DNA from: Chitinasiproducens palmae | Lineage (GTDB): Bacteria > Pseudomonadota > Gammaproteobacteria > Burkholderiales > Burkholderiaceae | NCBI RefSeq assembly: GCF_900095735.1 | Contig: NZ_FNLO01000012.1 | Span: 124,404-188,403 of the forward strand | Direction: 5' to 3' | Length of the DNA: 64,000 nt | Part shown: one piece after another, positions 8,656 to 16,934 of the stretch | Numbering within the stretch: position 1 is the stretch's first letter | Layout of the letters: each line of letters starts with the position of its first letter | Program-made: the position numbers and the translations under genes | Notes under the pieces: generated by a model | Databases searched by the model: none | What the model was told of the DNA's origin: nothing | Seen by the model: the letters and a program-made list of their open reading frames with translations, nothing else

Positions 8656-9753
8656 TCAGCTCAGGACCCAGCGGTTGAAACGCTCCAGGGCCACGCTTTG
8701 GTTGTCCAGCCAGTATTTCGGGTCGATGTGGAGCGCCGTTTTCATGTTCGCCGGGAAGGAAGGCGAACTTTTGGCCTGCTCCGGCTTAACGTAGTTGAAT
8801 GCTTCCGGCTGCGTCAAACCGGCCGGGAAGTACTCCATCAACGCTGCCTGCCGCTTCGGATCCGAGGCGAACTTGATGAATTCGCGACAGGCGTCGGCGT
8901 TTGGCGTGCCTTTCAGGATCGCCCAGTTGTCGCAGCTCCAGATGTTCTGATCCCAGACGATCTGCACCGGTGCGCCGTTTGCAATGGCCGACTGCGCACG
9001 CGAAACCCAGGTGGCGATCATGTCGACTTCGCCGGACGCCAGCATCTGTTCGACCTGGGCGCCCGTGGTCCACCACACGTCGACGTGCTTGGCGATCTTG
9101 TCGAGGCTGGCGAAAGCCTTGTCCAGATTGCACGGATAGACTTGCGACACCGGCACGCCGGAGGCAAGCAAGGCTTCCTCGACCGTATCGAACGGAAACT
9201 TCCGCAAGCCGCGACGCCCCGGAAAATCCTTGACGTTCCACATGTCGGCCCACGAGGTCGGCGCCTTGCGGCCCTTGAAGGCATCGGTGCGATACGCCAG
9301 CACGGTGGTGTACACATTCGTGCCCACCGCGTAGTCCGACATGTATTGCTTCGGGATCTTCGCGATGGTGGGGTCCGCGCCCAGGCCGTGCTTCTCGAGA
9401 TACTGCTTCGGTCCGGCCGTCAGGGTGAGCACTGCCGGCTGGCTGATCTTGGCCATGTCCCACGTATAGGCGCCGGTCTCGACCATGCTCTTGATCTGCG
9501 CGGTCGGCTCCGCATTGGCCTGCGCGCTGACCACCTGAATGCCGGTCTTCTCGGTAAACGGCCGGTAGTAGACGGCGCCGTATGCCTTGCTGTAGATGCC
9601 GCCGTCGTCGCGCACGACAATGCGCTTGCTGGCGGCACGCGACGGCGTCCAGACGAACGGGAAAGCCACGGCGGCGGCACCGGCCGTGACGGTCTTGAGT
9701 GCGCGGCGGCGGCCGGCGTGCAACACGTCGCTGACTTCGGCTTGCTTCTTCAT
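8656..9753 (-). CDS. Extracellular solute-binding protein with Tat-type signal
   Basis: A 365-residue periplasmic binding protein of the PotD/SBP_bac_8 group. The N-terminus has GRRRALKTVTAGAAAVAFPF, an arginine-pair followed by a moderately hydrophobic stretch, and a cleavage-like ASRAASK site near residue 41, suggesting Tat export. The mature part begins with KRIVVRDDGGIYSKAYG, typical for this family. It would deliver ligand to the downstream fused permease/ATPase. The pairing with a hydroxyacid dehydrogenase and a DapA-family enzyme suggests an organic acid or amine ligand rather than a metal, but this is inference. A strong GAAGGAG-like ribosome-binding site precedes the ATG. Confidence 0.92.
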   Translation of the reverse strand: MKKQAEVSDVLHAGRRRALKTVTAGAAAVAFPFVWTPSRAASKRIVVRDDGGIYSKAYGAVYYRPFTEKTGIQVVSAQANAEPTAQIKSMVETGAYTWDMAKISQPAVLTLTAGPKQYLEKHGLGADPTIAKIPKQYMSDYAVGTNVYTTVLAYRTDAFKGRKAPTSWADMWNVKDFPGRRGLRKFPFDTVEEALLASGVPVSQVYPCNLDKAFASLDKIAKHVDVWWTTGAQVEQMLASGEVDMIATWVSRAQSAIANGAPVQIVWDQNIWSCDNWAILKGTPNADACREFIKFASDPKRQAALMEYFPAGLTQPEAFNYVKPEQAKSSPSFPANMKTALHIDPKYWLDNQSVALERFNRWVLS

Positions 9754-9830
9754 GAAGACTCCTTCTCTGTCGAGTTTGAGACCGCGCCAGGGCGCGTGAT
9801 GGGAGACACTGCCGTGCGCACGGCTGCTGC

Positions 9831-9880
9831 GCTTATTGGCGCTTACTGGCGCTTAGTGGCGCTCGGTGGCGCTCGGTGGC
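9831..9880. repeat. Five tandem copies of a 10-bp unit
   Basis: Units of the form GCTTATTGGC, GCTTACTGGC, GCTTAGTGGC, GCTCGGTGGC, GCTCGGTGGC follow one another exactly, with variation only in the middle bases. The array lies in the 188-base spacer between the FAD-dehydrogenase gene and the binding-protein gene, inside what should be a leader or internal promoter region of the operon. Confidence 0.9.
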
Positions 9881-9941
9881 GCGGCGACCGACGTCGGGCG
9901 CCCGGCGCTCGCGCCCGGCACCGGCGATGTCGAACGGCGGA

Positions 9942-11378
9942 CTACTGCAAGGCCGGCAACAGACGGCCGGGATTAAGCAACTGCCTGGGATCGAGTGCGT
10001 GCTTGACGGCGCGCATGACAGCGAGCTCGACGGGCGTCTTGAAATACGCCATCTCCGGCAGGCCGCTTTGGCCGACACCGTGCTCCGCGCTGAACGTGCC
10101 GCCGAGCGTGGCGGCCGCCTGATTGACGCAGTGGCGCATGCGAGCCGCCATCGCCGCCTGATCATCGATCTGCCGCCATGCGTCGAACGAGAAGAACGGG
10201 ATGAAATGCACATTGCCGTCCCCGAAGTGCGCGACGATGACGGTCGGCAGCCCCGGCACGATCTCGTGCACGGCGCGCGTCGCGCTCTCGATGAACGCCG
10301 GCACGGCCGACACCGGTACCGCGCAGTCGGTGGTCAATCCCATGCCGCCCTTCTTGTTTGCCTCCGATACGCTGTGACGAATTTCCCACAGTGCGTGACG
10401 CTGGCCCTCGCTGTTCGCGATCACCGCGTCGACCATCAAACCGCCTTCCACCGCGGCCGACAACACCTCTTCCAGCAGACCATTCATTTCGTCACTGCCG
10501 CCGGTATCGGCCAGCTCGACCAGCACATGCCACTCATGCATTGCGTCGAGCGGATTGCGTCGTTGTGCGACATGGTCCAGCACCATCTGCAGTTGCGCCG
10601 CATTCATCAACTCGAATGCCGAGAGGCGCGCGCCGCACCGGGCCTGGAACATGCCGAGGATCTCGAGCGCCGCGGCCGGGCCGGTCGGCGCGAACCAGGC
10701 GACCGCGCGATGGGTCGGCAGCGGATGGAGCTTGAGCGCCGCCGCCGTGATGATGCCGAGCGTACCCTCGGTGCCAATGAACAGATGTTTGAGGTCGAGC
10801 CCCGTGTTGTCCTTGCGCAGCGCCCGCAAGCCATCAACCACCGTACCGTCCGCCAGCACCACTTCGAGCCCCAGGACGTTCTCGCGCGTGTTGCCATAGC
10901 GCAGCACCGACGTACCGCCTGCATTCGTGGACAACGTCCCGCCAATCTGACACGATCCTTCCGCGCCGAGACTCACCGGATACAACCGCTGCAATGCGGC
11001 GGCCGCCTCTTGAACGGTCTGCAGCACGCACCCTGCCTCGACCACCATGGAACCGTTGGCGGCATCGATCGACCGGATCCGACGCATGCGCGACAGGCTG
11101 ATGATGACCGGGGGCACCCCGCCCGCGGCCGGCGTCGCGCCGCCACACAGACTGGTATTGCCGCCCTGCGGCAGAATCGGCACGCCATGCTCGGCGCAGA
11201 TGCGCACGGCCAGCGCAACGTCCTGCACCGTGGACGGTTGTACGACGCAGGTCGCCGGCGCCTTGTACCGACCGCGCCAGTCCTCGATGAACCCTTCCAT
11301 GTCGTGTGGCGTGCTCAGCACCGCGCTGTCACCTAGCGCGTCGCGCAATGCAAGGATCAAGCGCTGAGGGTCGTTCAT
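9942..11378 (-). CDS. FAD-linked D-2-hydroxyacid dehydrogenase (GlcD / D-lactate / D-2-hydroxyglutarate type)
   Basis: A 478-residue flavoprotein of the VAO/PCMH family. The FAD-binding half (about 35-215) contains PQGGNTSLCGG and GTEGTLGIIT; the C-terminal cap ends with the metal/substrate motif VAHFGDGNVHF and HGVGQSGLPEM, typical of GlcD, Dld2 and D2HGDH proteins. It would oxidise a D-2-hydroxy acid to the 2-oxo acid, passing electrons to a quinone or ETF. The start at 11378 (MNDPQRL) has an AGGAG-like site upstream. It is the first gene of the minus-strand operon that ends with the DapA-family gene, so the 2-oxo product could be the substrate of that enzyme. The exact substrate is unknown. 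Confidence 0.92.
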   Translation of the reverse strand: MNDPQRLILALRDALGDSAVLSTPHDMEGFIEDWRGRYKAPATCVVQPSTVQDVALAVRICAEHGVPILPQGGNTSLCGGATPAAGGVPPVIISLSRMRRIRSIDAANGSMVVEAGCVLQTVQEAAAALQRLYPVSLGAEGSCQIGGTLSTNAGGTSVLRYGNTRENVLGLEVVLADGTVVDGLRALRKDNTGLDLKHLFIGTEGTLGIITAAALKLHPLPTHRAVAWFAPTGPAAALEILGMFQARCGARLSAFELMNAAQLQMVLDHVAQRRNPLDAMHEWHVLVELADTGGSDEMNGLLEEVLSAAVEGGLMVDAVIANSEGQRHALWEIRHSVSEANKKGGMGLTTDCAVPVSAVPAFIESATRAVHEIVPGLPTVIVAHFGDGNVHFIPFFSFDAWRQIDDQAAMAARMRHCVNQAAATLGGTFSAEHGVGQSGLPEMAYFKTPVELAVMRAVKHALDPRQLLNPGRLLPALQ

Positions 11379-11659
11379 GCGTGTCTCCTGTCGACGTGCC
11401 GGGCGGCGAAACGCGTTCCGACGCACGCAGAATAACCACACAAAAATCGCAGAGGGATGCAATCGATTGGAATGCGATCGATTCAACTGCAATATCGGGA
11501 TGAAAGCGTGGTCGTCCGATGACTTGTCGACCGTTGCCATGCCAGCGCGATGCCTGACGCCGACCATCTTCGGAATGCCCCTGCCGCAAGCAGACCGAAC
11601 GAAAGTGCGGGATCATGCATGCACGGCACCGGAGCACGTCGAGGTTGGGACTATTTGCG

Positions 11660-11923
11660 ATGGATAAAGAGACTTTTCTCGACGAGCTGGACCACGACGG
11701 CTTTACACAGCGCGTGGTGGTGACCCGCGCAGCCGGCCTGTTGCCGGATCATGCGCACCCCTTCGAGGCCAGAGCCTTGATCCTGTCGGGTGACATCGAG
11801 ATCGTGGTGGACGGACAGCGTCGCACCTACCGCACGGGCGAGGTGTTTCGCCTGGCGGCGGGCCAGCGGCACGAGGAACGTTACGGCGCCGACGGCGTGC
11901 AGTACCTGGTCGGACGCCGCTGA
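11660..11923 (+). CDS. Small single-domain cupin protein
   Basis: An 87-residue protein that is almost entirely one cupin barrel: PDHAHPFEARALILSGDIEIVVDG is the first conserved block and YRTGEVFRLAAGQRHEERY the second. Potential metal ligands are the histidines of HAHPFE and QRHE. Such mini-cupins often bind a small ligand or stabilise a partner; no enzyme function can be assigned. The start at 11660 (MDKETF) was chosen over an in-frame start 15 codons upstream because the family begins here. It is divergent from the FAD-dehydrogenase gene and convergent with the HXXEE gene. Confidence 0.85.
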   Translation: MDKETFLDELDHDGFTQRVVVTRAAGLLPDHAHPFEARALILSGDIEIVVDGQRRTYRTGEVFRLAAGQRHEERYGADGVQYLVGRR

Positions 11924-11938
11924 GCCGGCACGACGCCG

Positions 11939-11958
11939 TACAGCGCAACGCCGCTGTA
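11939..11958. terminator. Possible hairpin between convergent cupin and HXXEE genes
   Basis: TACAGC (11939-11944) and GCTGTA (11953-11958) pair around an 8-base loop, with further imperfect GC pairing outside (ACGCCG / GCCGGC). It lies between two convergent stops. The pairing is short and there is no T-run, so the call is weak. Confidence 0.3.
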
Positions 11959-11979
11959 GCCGGCGGCGTGCTGAGGGGT

Positions 11980-12543
11980 TCAAGACGGTCGGCGCAAACG
12001 CGCTTTGACATGCAGCGCGATCGCCACGTGTATCGCGACGGCGATCGCCAGCCCGAGCGCATGCATGCTGCCCCGTCCGCCACCGTCAGCCTGGATGGCC
12101 CGCAACCCATATAGGCCGGCCGGCAGAAAAAGCACAAGCGCCGTGACCAGGCCAGGGTTGTACATACGCATCCGCACGCCTTGCAGGATATGCACGAGCG
12201 CGTTGACCAGGACCAGATAGACGGCAATCAGCCCATAGCCGGTATCGATACAGACGGCCAACGTCAGCGACACCGCCAACACGCCCCATACGCCCGGGAC
12301 GTTGACGATGAACACGGCCAGCCGCGACATGACTTCCGCGCCGCCACCGATCTTCTCGTTCAGGAACAGCCTGAAGCGGTCGCGGTCGTGCTCTTCGTAC
12401 TGGTGAATCATATAAATGGGCAGGAACAGGTAGCCCATGGCGAGCGATGGCGGCCAGCCCGCAACGACGACCGGCGCGATGGCAAGCAGCAAGATGCCCG
12501 CAAGGAACCCGCCATACACCCAGTTTTGCGTCAGCCTTTCCAT
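11980..12543 (-). CDS. HXXEE domain-containing membrane protein
   Basis: A 187-residue polytopic inner-membrane protein with about five hydrophobic segments (near residues 12-30, 35-48, 75-95, 100-115, 130-145 and 160-178). Its family name comes from the motif seen here as IHQYEEH at about 46-52. The biochemical role of the family is unknown. The start at 12543 (MERLTQ) begins directly before the first hydrophobic segment; 70 upstream in-frame residues are arginine-rich and unlikely. It is convergent with the cupin gene and divergent from the catabolic cluster on the right. Confidence 0.82.
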   Translation of the reverse strand: MERLTQNWVYGGFLAGILLLAIAPVVVAGWPPSLAMGYLFLPIYMIHQYEEHDRDRFRLFLNEKIGGGAEVMSRLAVFIVNVPGVWGVLAVSLTLAVCIDTGYGLIAVYLVLVNALVHILQGVRMRMYNPGLVTALVLFLPAGLYGLRAIQADGGGRGSMHALGLAIAVAIHVAIALHVKARLRRPS

Positions 12544-13025
12544 GCCTTCCTTCCCCGTTATGCCGCGCCCGCGCCGCCAACGCGATGCGTGACGCCATGC
12601 CGCGATACTTGTTCTAGGTAACGCCAGCGATCCGTTCTGTTGCCGGTCGGCGTGGTCGCGCGCCACGTCGCAACCGGATGCCACTGCCCTGCAGCCACTG
12701 TGTCGTTGCCGGCCGCCAGCGCCGGTGTCGTCGCGCGCCGCCCGCATTGCCAACCGAACAGTACAAGTCCTGGCCGGCTCGCGATCGTAATACGAAATCG
12801 ACGGATTGCCCTCGCCGCATCCGGCTCACGAAAAGAAGCGCTCCGCCGCGCGCTTCCGGGCCTGCCGGCAGGCAGCCAGACAGCTTAGCAAAAATCTATG
12901 CCCGCGGCGGATTTCCAATAACAAAGGCATTCGAGCGCCTCCTACACTGCATCCCATCGGTCCGAACAAGGGCTGCGGCGGTCGGCCCAAGGCGGCGGCC
13001 CCGCACAATACGAAAAGGAGGCATG
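12544..13025. other. 482-base upstream region of the aromatic-acid cluster
   Basis: No gene-like reading frame fits here. It should hold the promoter of the + strand cluster starting at 13026 and that of the HXXEE gene. A strong Shine-Dalgarno sequence AAGGAGG at 13015-13021 precedes two consecutive ATG codons (13023, 13026); the spacing favours 13026. No operator palindrome was identified with confidence. Confidence 0.55.
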
Positions 13026-14066
13026 ATGCAGAACCTGAAGCTGGTCGGCACGGCAGTGACGCGGCCCGAAGCGGTCGGCGGTCTGTTTACACTCGAGGAC
13101 GGCGGCGACTGGCAATTGGCGGATGGCATCCCGACCGACGCCGCGGTCCAGGCGATCACGCCGCATCCGAGTCGTCCAGACGTCGTCTACGCGGCCACGC
13201 GCAAAGGGGTGTTCCGCTCGACCGATGGCGCGCGGCGTTGGCACCGCTTGCAGGTCACCGACGAGCCCGTGCAGTTCTGGACAGTCGTCGTGCATCCCCA
13301 ACAGCCGGATGTGCTTTTCGCGGGCACCGCGCCGGTCGGCTTCCATCGCAGCGACGACGGCGGCGAGACCTGGCGTCAATGCCGAGCCGACTATCCGGAA
13401 CGTTTCAAGATTTCCTTCGGCGCATCGCGTGTGATGCGGATCGCGTTCCATCCCACCGACCCGCGCGTGATGTACGCGATCGCCGAGATCAACGGCTTCC
13501 TGATCAGCGAGGACGGCGGCGAGACCTGGCGCGGCGAGCACGAAGGCATCCTGGCGCTGTCGCAGTTGCCGCATCTCAAAAGCAAGCTCGAAACGGACGA
13601 CGACGCCGAGGGCATGTTCGACGCGCATTCGGTGTGCACGACGACCGCCGACCCCGACGCCGTGTTCTACATCTGCCGCCTCGGCATCTTCGTCAGCCAC
13701 GATCGCGGCAAACATTTCCGCGACCTGGAGGTCGGCAAACAGGCGCCGTTTTCCTACACCCGCGACTGCCGCTTCGTGCCCGGCGCGCCGCGCAAGCTGT
13801 ATGCATGTTTCAGCATCTCTTCGCGCAGCAACGCAGGCGCGCTCTACGTGAGCGACGATCTGGGCGACAACTGGCGGCGCGCCGACGCCGCGGTAACACC
13901 GCGCAGCACGATGATGGGCTTTGGCGCCCATGTCACCGATCCGAACGGCATCATCACGGTCACGCGTGGCGGACAAATCTTCTACACCACGGACGGCGCC
14001 CGCTCCTGGACGGAAAAGCAGTTGCCAGCCAATGCCGGCGACGCATTCTGCGGCGCGATTCTCTGA
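13026..14066 (+). CDS. BNR/sialidase-fold beta-propeller repeat protein
   Basis: A 346-residue protein made of repeated Asp-box motifs: RSTDGARRW, RSDDGGETW, SEDGGETW, SHDRGKHF, SDDLGDNW and TTDGARSW, each about 45-60 residues apart, as in sialidase/Ycf48/VPS10-type propellers. There is no signal peptide, so it should be cytoplasmic. Sialidase catalytic residues are not evident. Homologous propellers occur next to catabolic genes, but I know no assigned reaction; a lactonase-like or scaffold role is possible. It is the first gene of the + strand aromatic-acid cluster, 13 bases before the aldolase gene, with a very strong ribosome-binding site. Confidence 0.8.
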   Translation: MQNLKLVGTAVTRPEAVGGLFTLEDGGDWQLADGIPTDAAVQAITPHPSRPDVVYAATRKGVFRSTDGARRWHRLQVTDEPVQFWTVVVHPQQPDVLFAGTAPVGFHRSDDGGETWRQCRADYPERFKISFGASRVMRIAFHPTDPRVMYAIAEINGFLISEDGGETWRGEHEGILALSQLPHLKSKLETDDDAEGMFDAHSVCTTTADPDAVFYICRLGIFVSHDRGKHFRDLEVGKQAPFSYTRDCRFVPGAPRKLYACFSISSRSNAGALYVSDDLGDNWRRADAAVTPRSTMMGFGAHVTDPNGIITVTRGGQIFYTTDGARSWTEKQLPANAGDAFCGAIL

Positions 14067-14079
14067 ACGGAGCGGATCG

Positions 14080-14940
14080 ATGACACAACGTCTGAACGGC
14101 GTCATTCGCGCCCTCGAAAGCGGTAGCGGCATTGCCTTCACATCTTTCGTACAGGCCGAAATCGAGAGCGCGGTCAGCTTCGCTCAGTCAGCGAACGACG
14201 GCGTGGTCTTCGAGCTGGAACACACGCCGTGGGACATCGCCGCGCTGCGCGTCGCAATGCAGTTCCTGTTGCTGCGGCAGCGGATCGTGCAGGCCGGCTC
14301 CGCCGCCTGCACGATGACGCCGCTGGTCCGGGTTCCGGCGAGTGGCAGCGAGATGAATCAGTGGTTCGCCAAGCAGGCACTGGACCTGGGCGCCTACGGC
14401 ATCGTCTGGCCCCGCATCAGTACCGCCGAACAGGCCTACAACGCCGTGGCCGCCTGCCGCTATCCACGTCTGCCGTCGCGCCCCGACTACGAACCCGCCG
14501 GGCTGCGCGGCGACGCGCCGATGCCTGCGGCGCGCTATTGGGGGCAGGAACAGCAGGCGTACTACCGCAAGGCGGACGTGTGGCCGCTGGCGCCCGAAGG
14601 CGAGATTCTCAGCGTGATGATGATCGAGGACGTCGCCGCATTCGACAACCTGGAGGACATCGTCAAACGGGTGGCCGGCATCGGCGTCTTGTTGATCGGC
14701 GAAGGCGATCTCACGCAGGAACTGGGCTGTCCTCGTCAGTACGACAATCCAGAGCTGCTGCGCTTGATGGCGCATGCCGTCGAAATCGGCAAGGCCTACA
14801 ACATTCCAGTCGGTCACCCGCATGTGAACGCGCACAACATCGCCGATGTTATCGCGCAGGGGTATCGCTTCCTGATGACCTTCCCGCAGCGCGACTTCTC
14901 GGCCCTGCGCAAAGGGCTTGAACTGAGCGGACGCACATGA
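14080..14940 (+). CDS. HpcH/HpaI family aldolase
   Basis: A 286-residue class II (divalent-metal) pyruvate aldolase of the HpcH/HpaI/citrate-lyase-beta family. Landmarks are FELEHTPWD near residue 47, MTPLVRVP, a YGIVWPRISTAEQA strand, and MIEDVAAFDNLEDI, with GHPHVNAHN near the end. Family members split 4-hydroxy-2-oxo acids such as 4-hydroxy-2-oxoheptanedioate into pyruvate and an aldehyde or oxo acid. With a LigJ-type hydratase in the same operon it could take the role that CHA aldolase (LigK/GalC) has in protocatechuate 4,5-cleavage. It has an insertion around residues 150-170 (PAARYWGQEQQAYYRKADV). Start follows an ACGGAGCG site. Confidence 0.88.
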   Translation: MTQRLNGVIRALESGSGIAFTSFVQAEIESAVSFAQSANDGVVFELEHTPWDIAALRVAMQFLLLRQRIVQAGSAACTMTPLVRVPASGSEMNQWFAKQALDLGAYGIVWPRISTAEQAYNAVAACRYPRLPSRPDYEPAGLRGDAPMPAARYWGQEQQAYYRKADVWPLAPEGEILSVMMIEDVAAFDNLEDIVKRVAGIGVLLIGEGDLTQELGCPRQYDNPELLRLMAHAVEIGKAYNIPVGHPHVNAHNIADVIAQGYRFLMTFPQRDFSALRKGLELSGRT

Positions 14941-14974
14941 GCGACGCAACTCGAACTGCCAACGGATACCAGTC

Positions 14975-15931
14975 ATGAGCGAACCCTTATCGATCGTTCT
15001 CGGCCAGCACGGTCAAGTGCGGGCACTGCGCGATGGCAGCGTGCGCGTCGATGGCTATGCGCTCGACTTCGTCGACGTCAAGCGCATGCCCGACGCCTAT
15101 CGCGCGATGGCTCGCCAGCAGCCCTACGACATCTGCGAGATGGCGCCGACCTCCTACCTGATGGCGGTCGCGGCCGGCGCGCCGATCACCGCCCTGCCAC
15201 TGCCGATGACGCGCCGGTTTCGGCACGCCGGTCTGCAGCGCCGGCGCGACAGCGACATCAGGCAGCCGACCGATCTGGAAGGCCGCACGGTAGGCAGCCG
15301 CACCTATGCCGTGAGTGCGGCCGTGTGGACCCGGGGCATTCTGGCCGACGACTACGGCGTGGACCTGAAACGCATCGAGTGGCTGACCGAGGAGGACGAG
15401 AACGTCGAGACGTTCGTGCTGCCACGCAATGCCCGTCGGATACCGGACGGCGAAACCCTCGCTGACCTCATGCGACGCGGACAGCTCGACGCGGCATTCG
15501 GCGGCCTTGCCGGCTTGGGCGCCGATCCCGGCGACGCGCTGGTCGAACTGGTCGAGGACGCGGCGGCCCGCGAGTCGCGTTGGTTCGAGCGCACCGGCAT
15601 CTATCCGCTGCACGGCGTGATCGTCGCGCGCAACGACGTCCTGGCACGCCATCCGACGCTCGCCACCAGACTGTTCGACGCATTCGTCGCCGCCAAGGAG
15701 CGCTATCTGGACGCGGTGCGGGCTGGGCGCGCCGACACGCCGGAGGACAGACGCTACCGCCAGCTCGCGAAACTCGTCGGCGACCCGCTGCCCTACGGCC
15801 TGCAGGAAAACAAAGCCTCGCTCGAAGCACTGATTCGCTATGCCCACGAGCAGGGTTTGATCGAGACACGTCCGTCGCTCGACAGCGTCTTTCTGGACCC
15901 GCGCGGCATCGCCTCGCCGCTAACCGTATGA
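14975..15931 (+). CDS. 4,5-dihydroxyphthalate decarboxylase-like protein, copy 1
   Basis: A 318-residue protein with the periplasmic-binding-protein fold used by Pht5-type 4,5-dihydroxyphthalate decarboxylases. Recognisable blocks are YDICEMAPTSYLMAVAAG, LEGRTVGSRTYAVSAAVWTRGILADDYGVDL and FERTGIYPLHGVIVARNDVL. There is no signal peptide, which favours a cytoplasmic enzyme over a transport protein. The classical enzyme turns 4,5-dihydroxyphthalate into protocatechuate. A second, clearly related gene follows with an ATGA overlap possibility. Family membership is confident; the actual substrate and whether both copies are catalytic are unknown. Confidence 0.82.
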   Translation: MSEPLSIVLGQHGQVRALRDGSVRVDGYALDFVDVKRMPDAYRAMARQQPYDICEMAPTSYLMAVAAGAPITALPLPMTRRFRHAGLQRRRDSDIRQPTDLEGRTVGSRTYAVSAAVWTRGILADDYGVDLKRIEWLTEEDENVETFVLPRNARRIPDGETLADLMRRGQLDAAFGGLAGLGADPGDALVELVEDAAARESRWFERTGIYPLHGVIVARNDVLARHPTLATRLFDAFVAAKERYLDAVRAGRADTPEDRRYRQLAKLVGDPLPYGLQENKASLEALIRYAHEQGLIETRPSLDSVFLDPRGIASPLTV

Positions 15932-15945
15932 AGGAATCGAAAGGC

Positions 15946-16842
15946 ATGGATACGCCAGCGCGAACCCGCCTGTCCGCCATGATGGGCACCTACGGCAAGA
16001 CACGTCCATTAAAGGATGGCACGCTGCAATCGCCGCTTCTGGAACTGGCTTTCGCACCGGTCGACACCGCGCAGAAAGCCTTCAAGGACGTTGTGCGGCG
16101 CGAGCAGTACGACGTCTCGGAATTGGCCATCATCACCTATCTGCAAGCCTTCGAAGCGGGCAAGCCGTATTTACTGCTGCCCTTCGTGATGAACGGCAAC
16201 TTCCATCACGGCAGCGTGTGGTGCCGTGACGATGCGACATTCGGCCCGACCGATCTGGCCGGCAAACGCGTGGCGATGCGCGCCTACACGCAGACCACGC
16301 CCACCTGGGTGCGCGGCCTGCTCGCCGACGAGTACGGCATGCGTCTTGAGGAAGTGCGCTGGCTGAGCCAGGAGGGCGCCCACGTGGAGGGCTACGACGA
16401 GCCGCCTTGGGTGAGCCGCCTCGATCCCGGCACTGACCTCGAAACGCTGCTCCGCACCGGTGAGGTCGACGCCATCATTGCCGGCGGCGGCTTGTCCAAG
16501 GAACCCGGCATCCGGCCATTGCTCGATGCCCCGGCGGACGCCGCGGCCCGCTGGTACGCCCGCACCGGCATCGTTCCGATCAACCATGTCGTGACGATCC
16601 GGCAGTCGGTCGCCGACGGCCGCCCGGACCTGGTCCGCGAGCTTTATGGTCTGCTGTTGGAAAGCCGGACGCGCGATACCGCCTACGTCCCGGCACAGCA
16701 ACCGGACCTGCAACCGACGGGCTTCGAAGCACTGGCGCCCGCGTTGACGTTGGCCGTGCGCTACGCATACGAGCAACGCTTGATCAAGCGGATGTTTTCG
16801 CTGGGCGAGCTGTATGGCAGCGTGCGCGGCGCGCTGGCCTGA
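15946..16842 (+). CDS. 4,5-dihydroxyphthalate decarboxylase-like protein, copy 2
   Basis: A 298-residue relative of the preceding gene product, sharing block order: YDVSELAIITYLQAFEAG, LAGKRVAMRAYTQTTPTWVRGLLADEYGM and YARTGIVPINHVVTIRQSV. Like copy 1 it has no signal peptide. Differences in the first third (PLLELAFAPVDTAQ) suggest a diverged substrate site or a heteromeric partner. An alternative ATG at 15928 overlaps the stop of copy 1 as ATGA and would add six residues; 15946 was chosen because AAGGA lies ten bases before it. The pair of paralogues side by side is unusual for a pathway that should need one decarboxylase. Confidence 0.8.
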   Translation: MDTPARTRLSAMMGTYGKTRPLKDGTLQSPLLELAFAPVDTAQKAFKDVVRREQYDVSELAIITYLQAFEAGKPYLLLPFVMNGNFHHGSVWCRDDATFGPTDLAGKRVAMRAYTQTTPTWVRGLLADEYGMRLEEVRWLSQEGAHVEGYDEPPWVSRLDPGTDLETLLRTGEVDAIIAGGGLSKEPGIRPLLDAPADAAARWYARTGIVPINHVVTIRQSVADGRPDLVRELYGLLLESRTRDTAYVPAQQPDLQPTGFEALAPALTLAVRYAYEQRLIKRMFSLGELYGSVRGALA

Positions 16843-16934
16843 GCGACCGGCTATGCCCGGTTCTTGCAGTGTCGCAACGGCGTGCCGAGCGCGCCGGCGC
16901 GGCGCCACGTTTAGAAAAAAGTGAGGAGACAATC

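Noticed and set aside
6075-8678. 867-residue + strand reading frame
   Set aside because: It is antisense to the clearly identified ABC permease and ATPase genes, is rich in Arg, Gln and His and shows no domain; it exists because stop codons are rare on the complementary strand of GC-rich genes.
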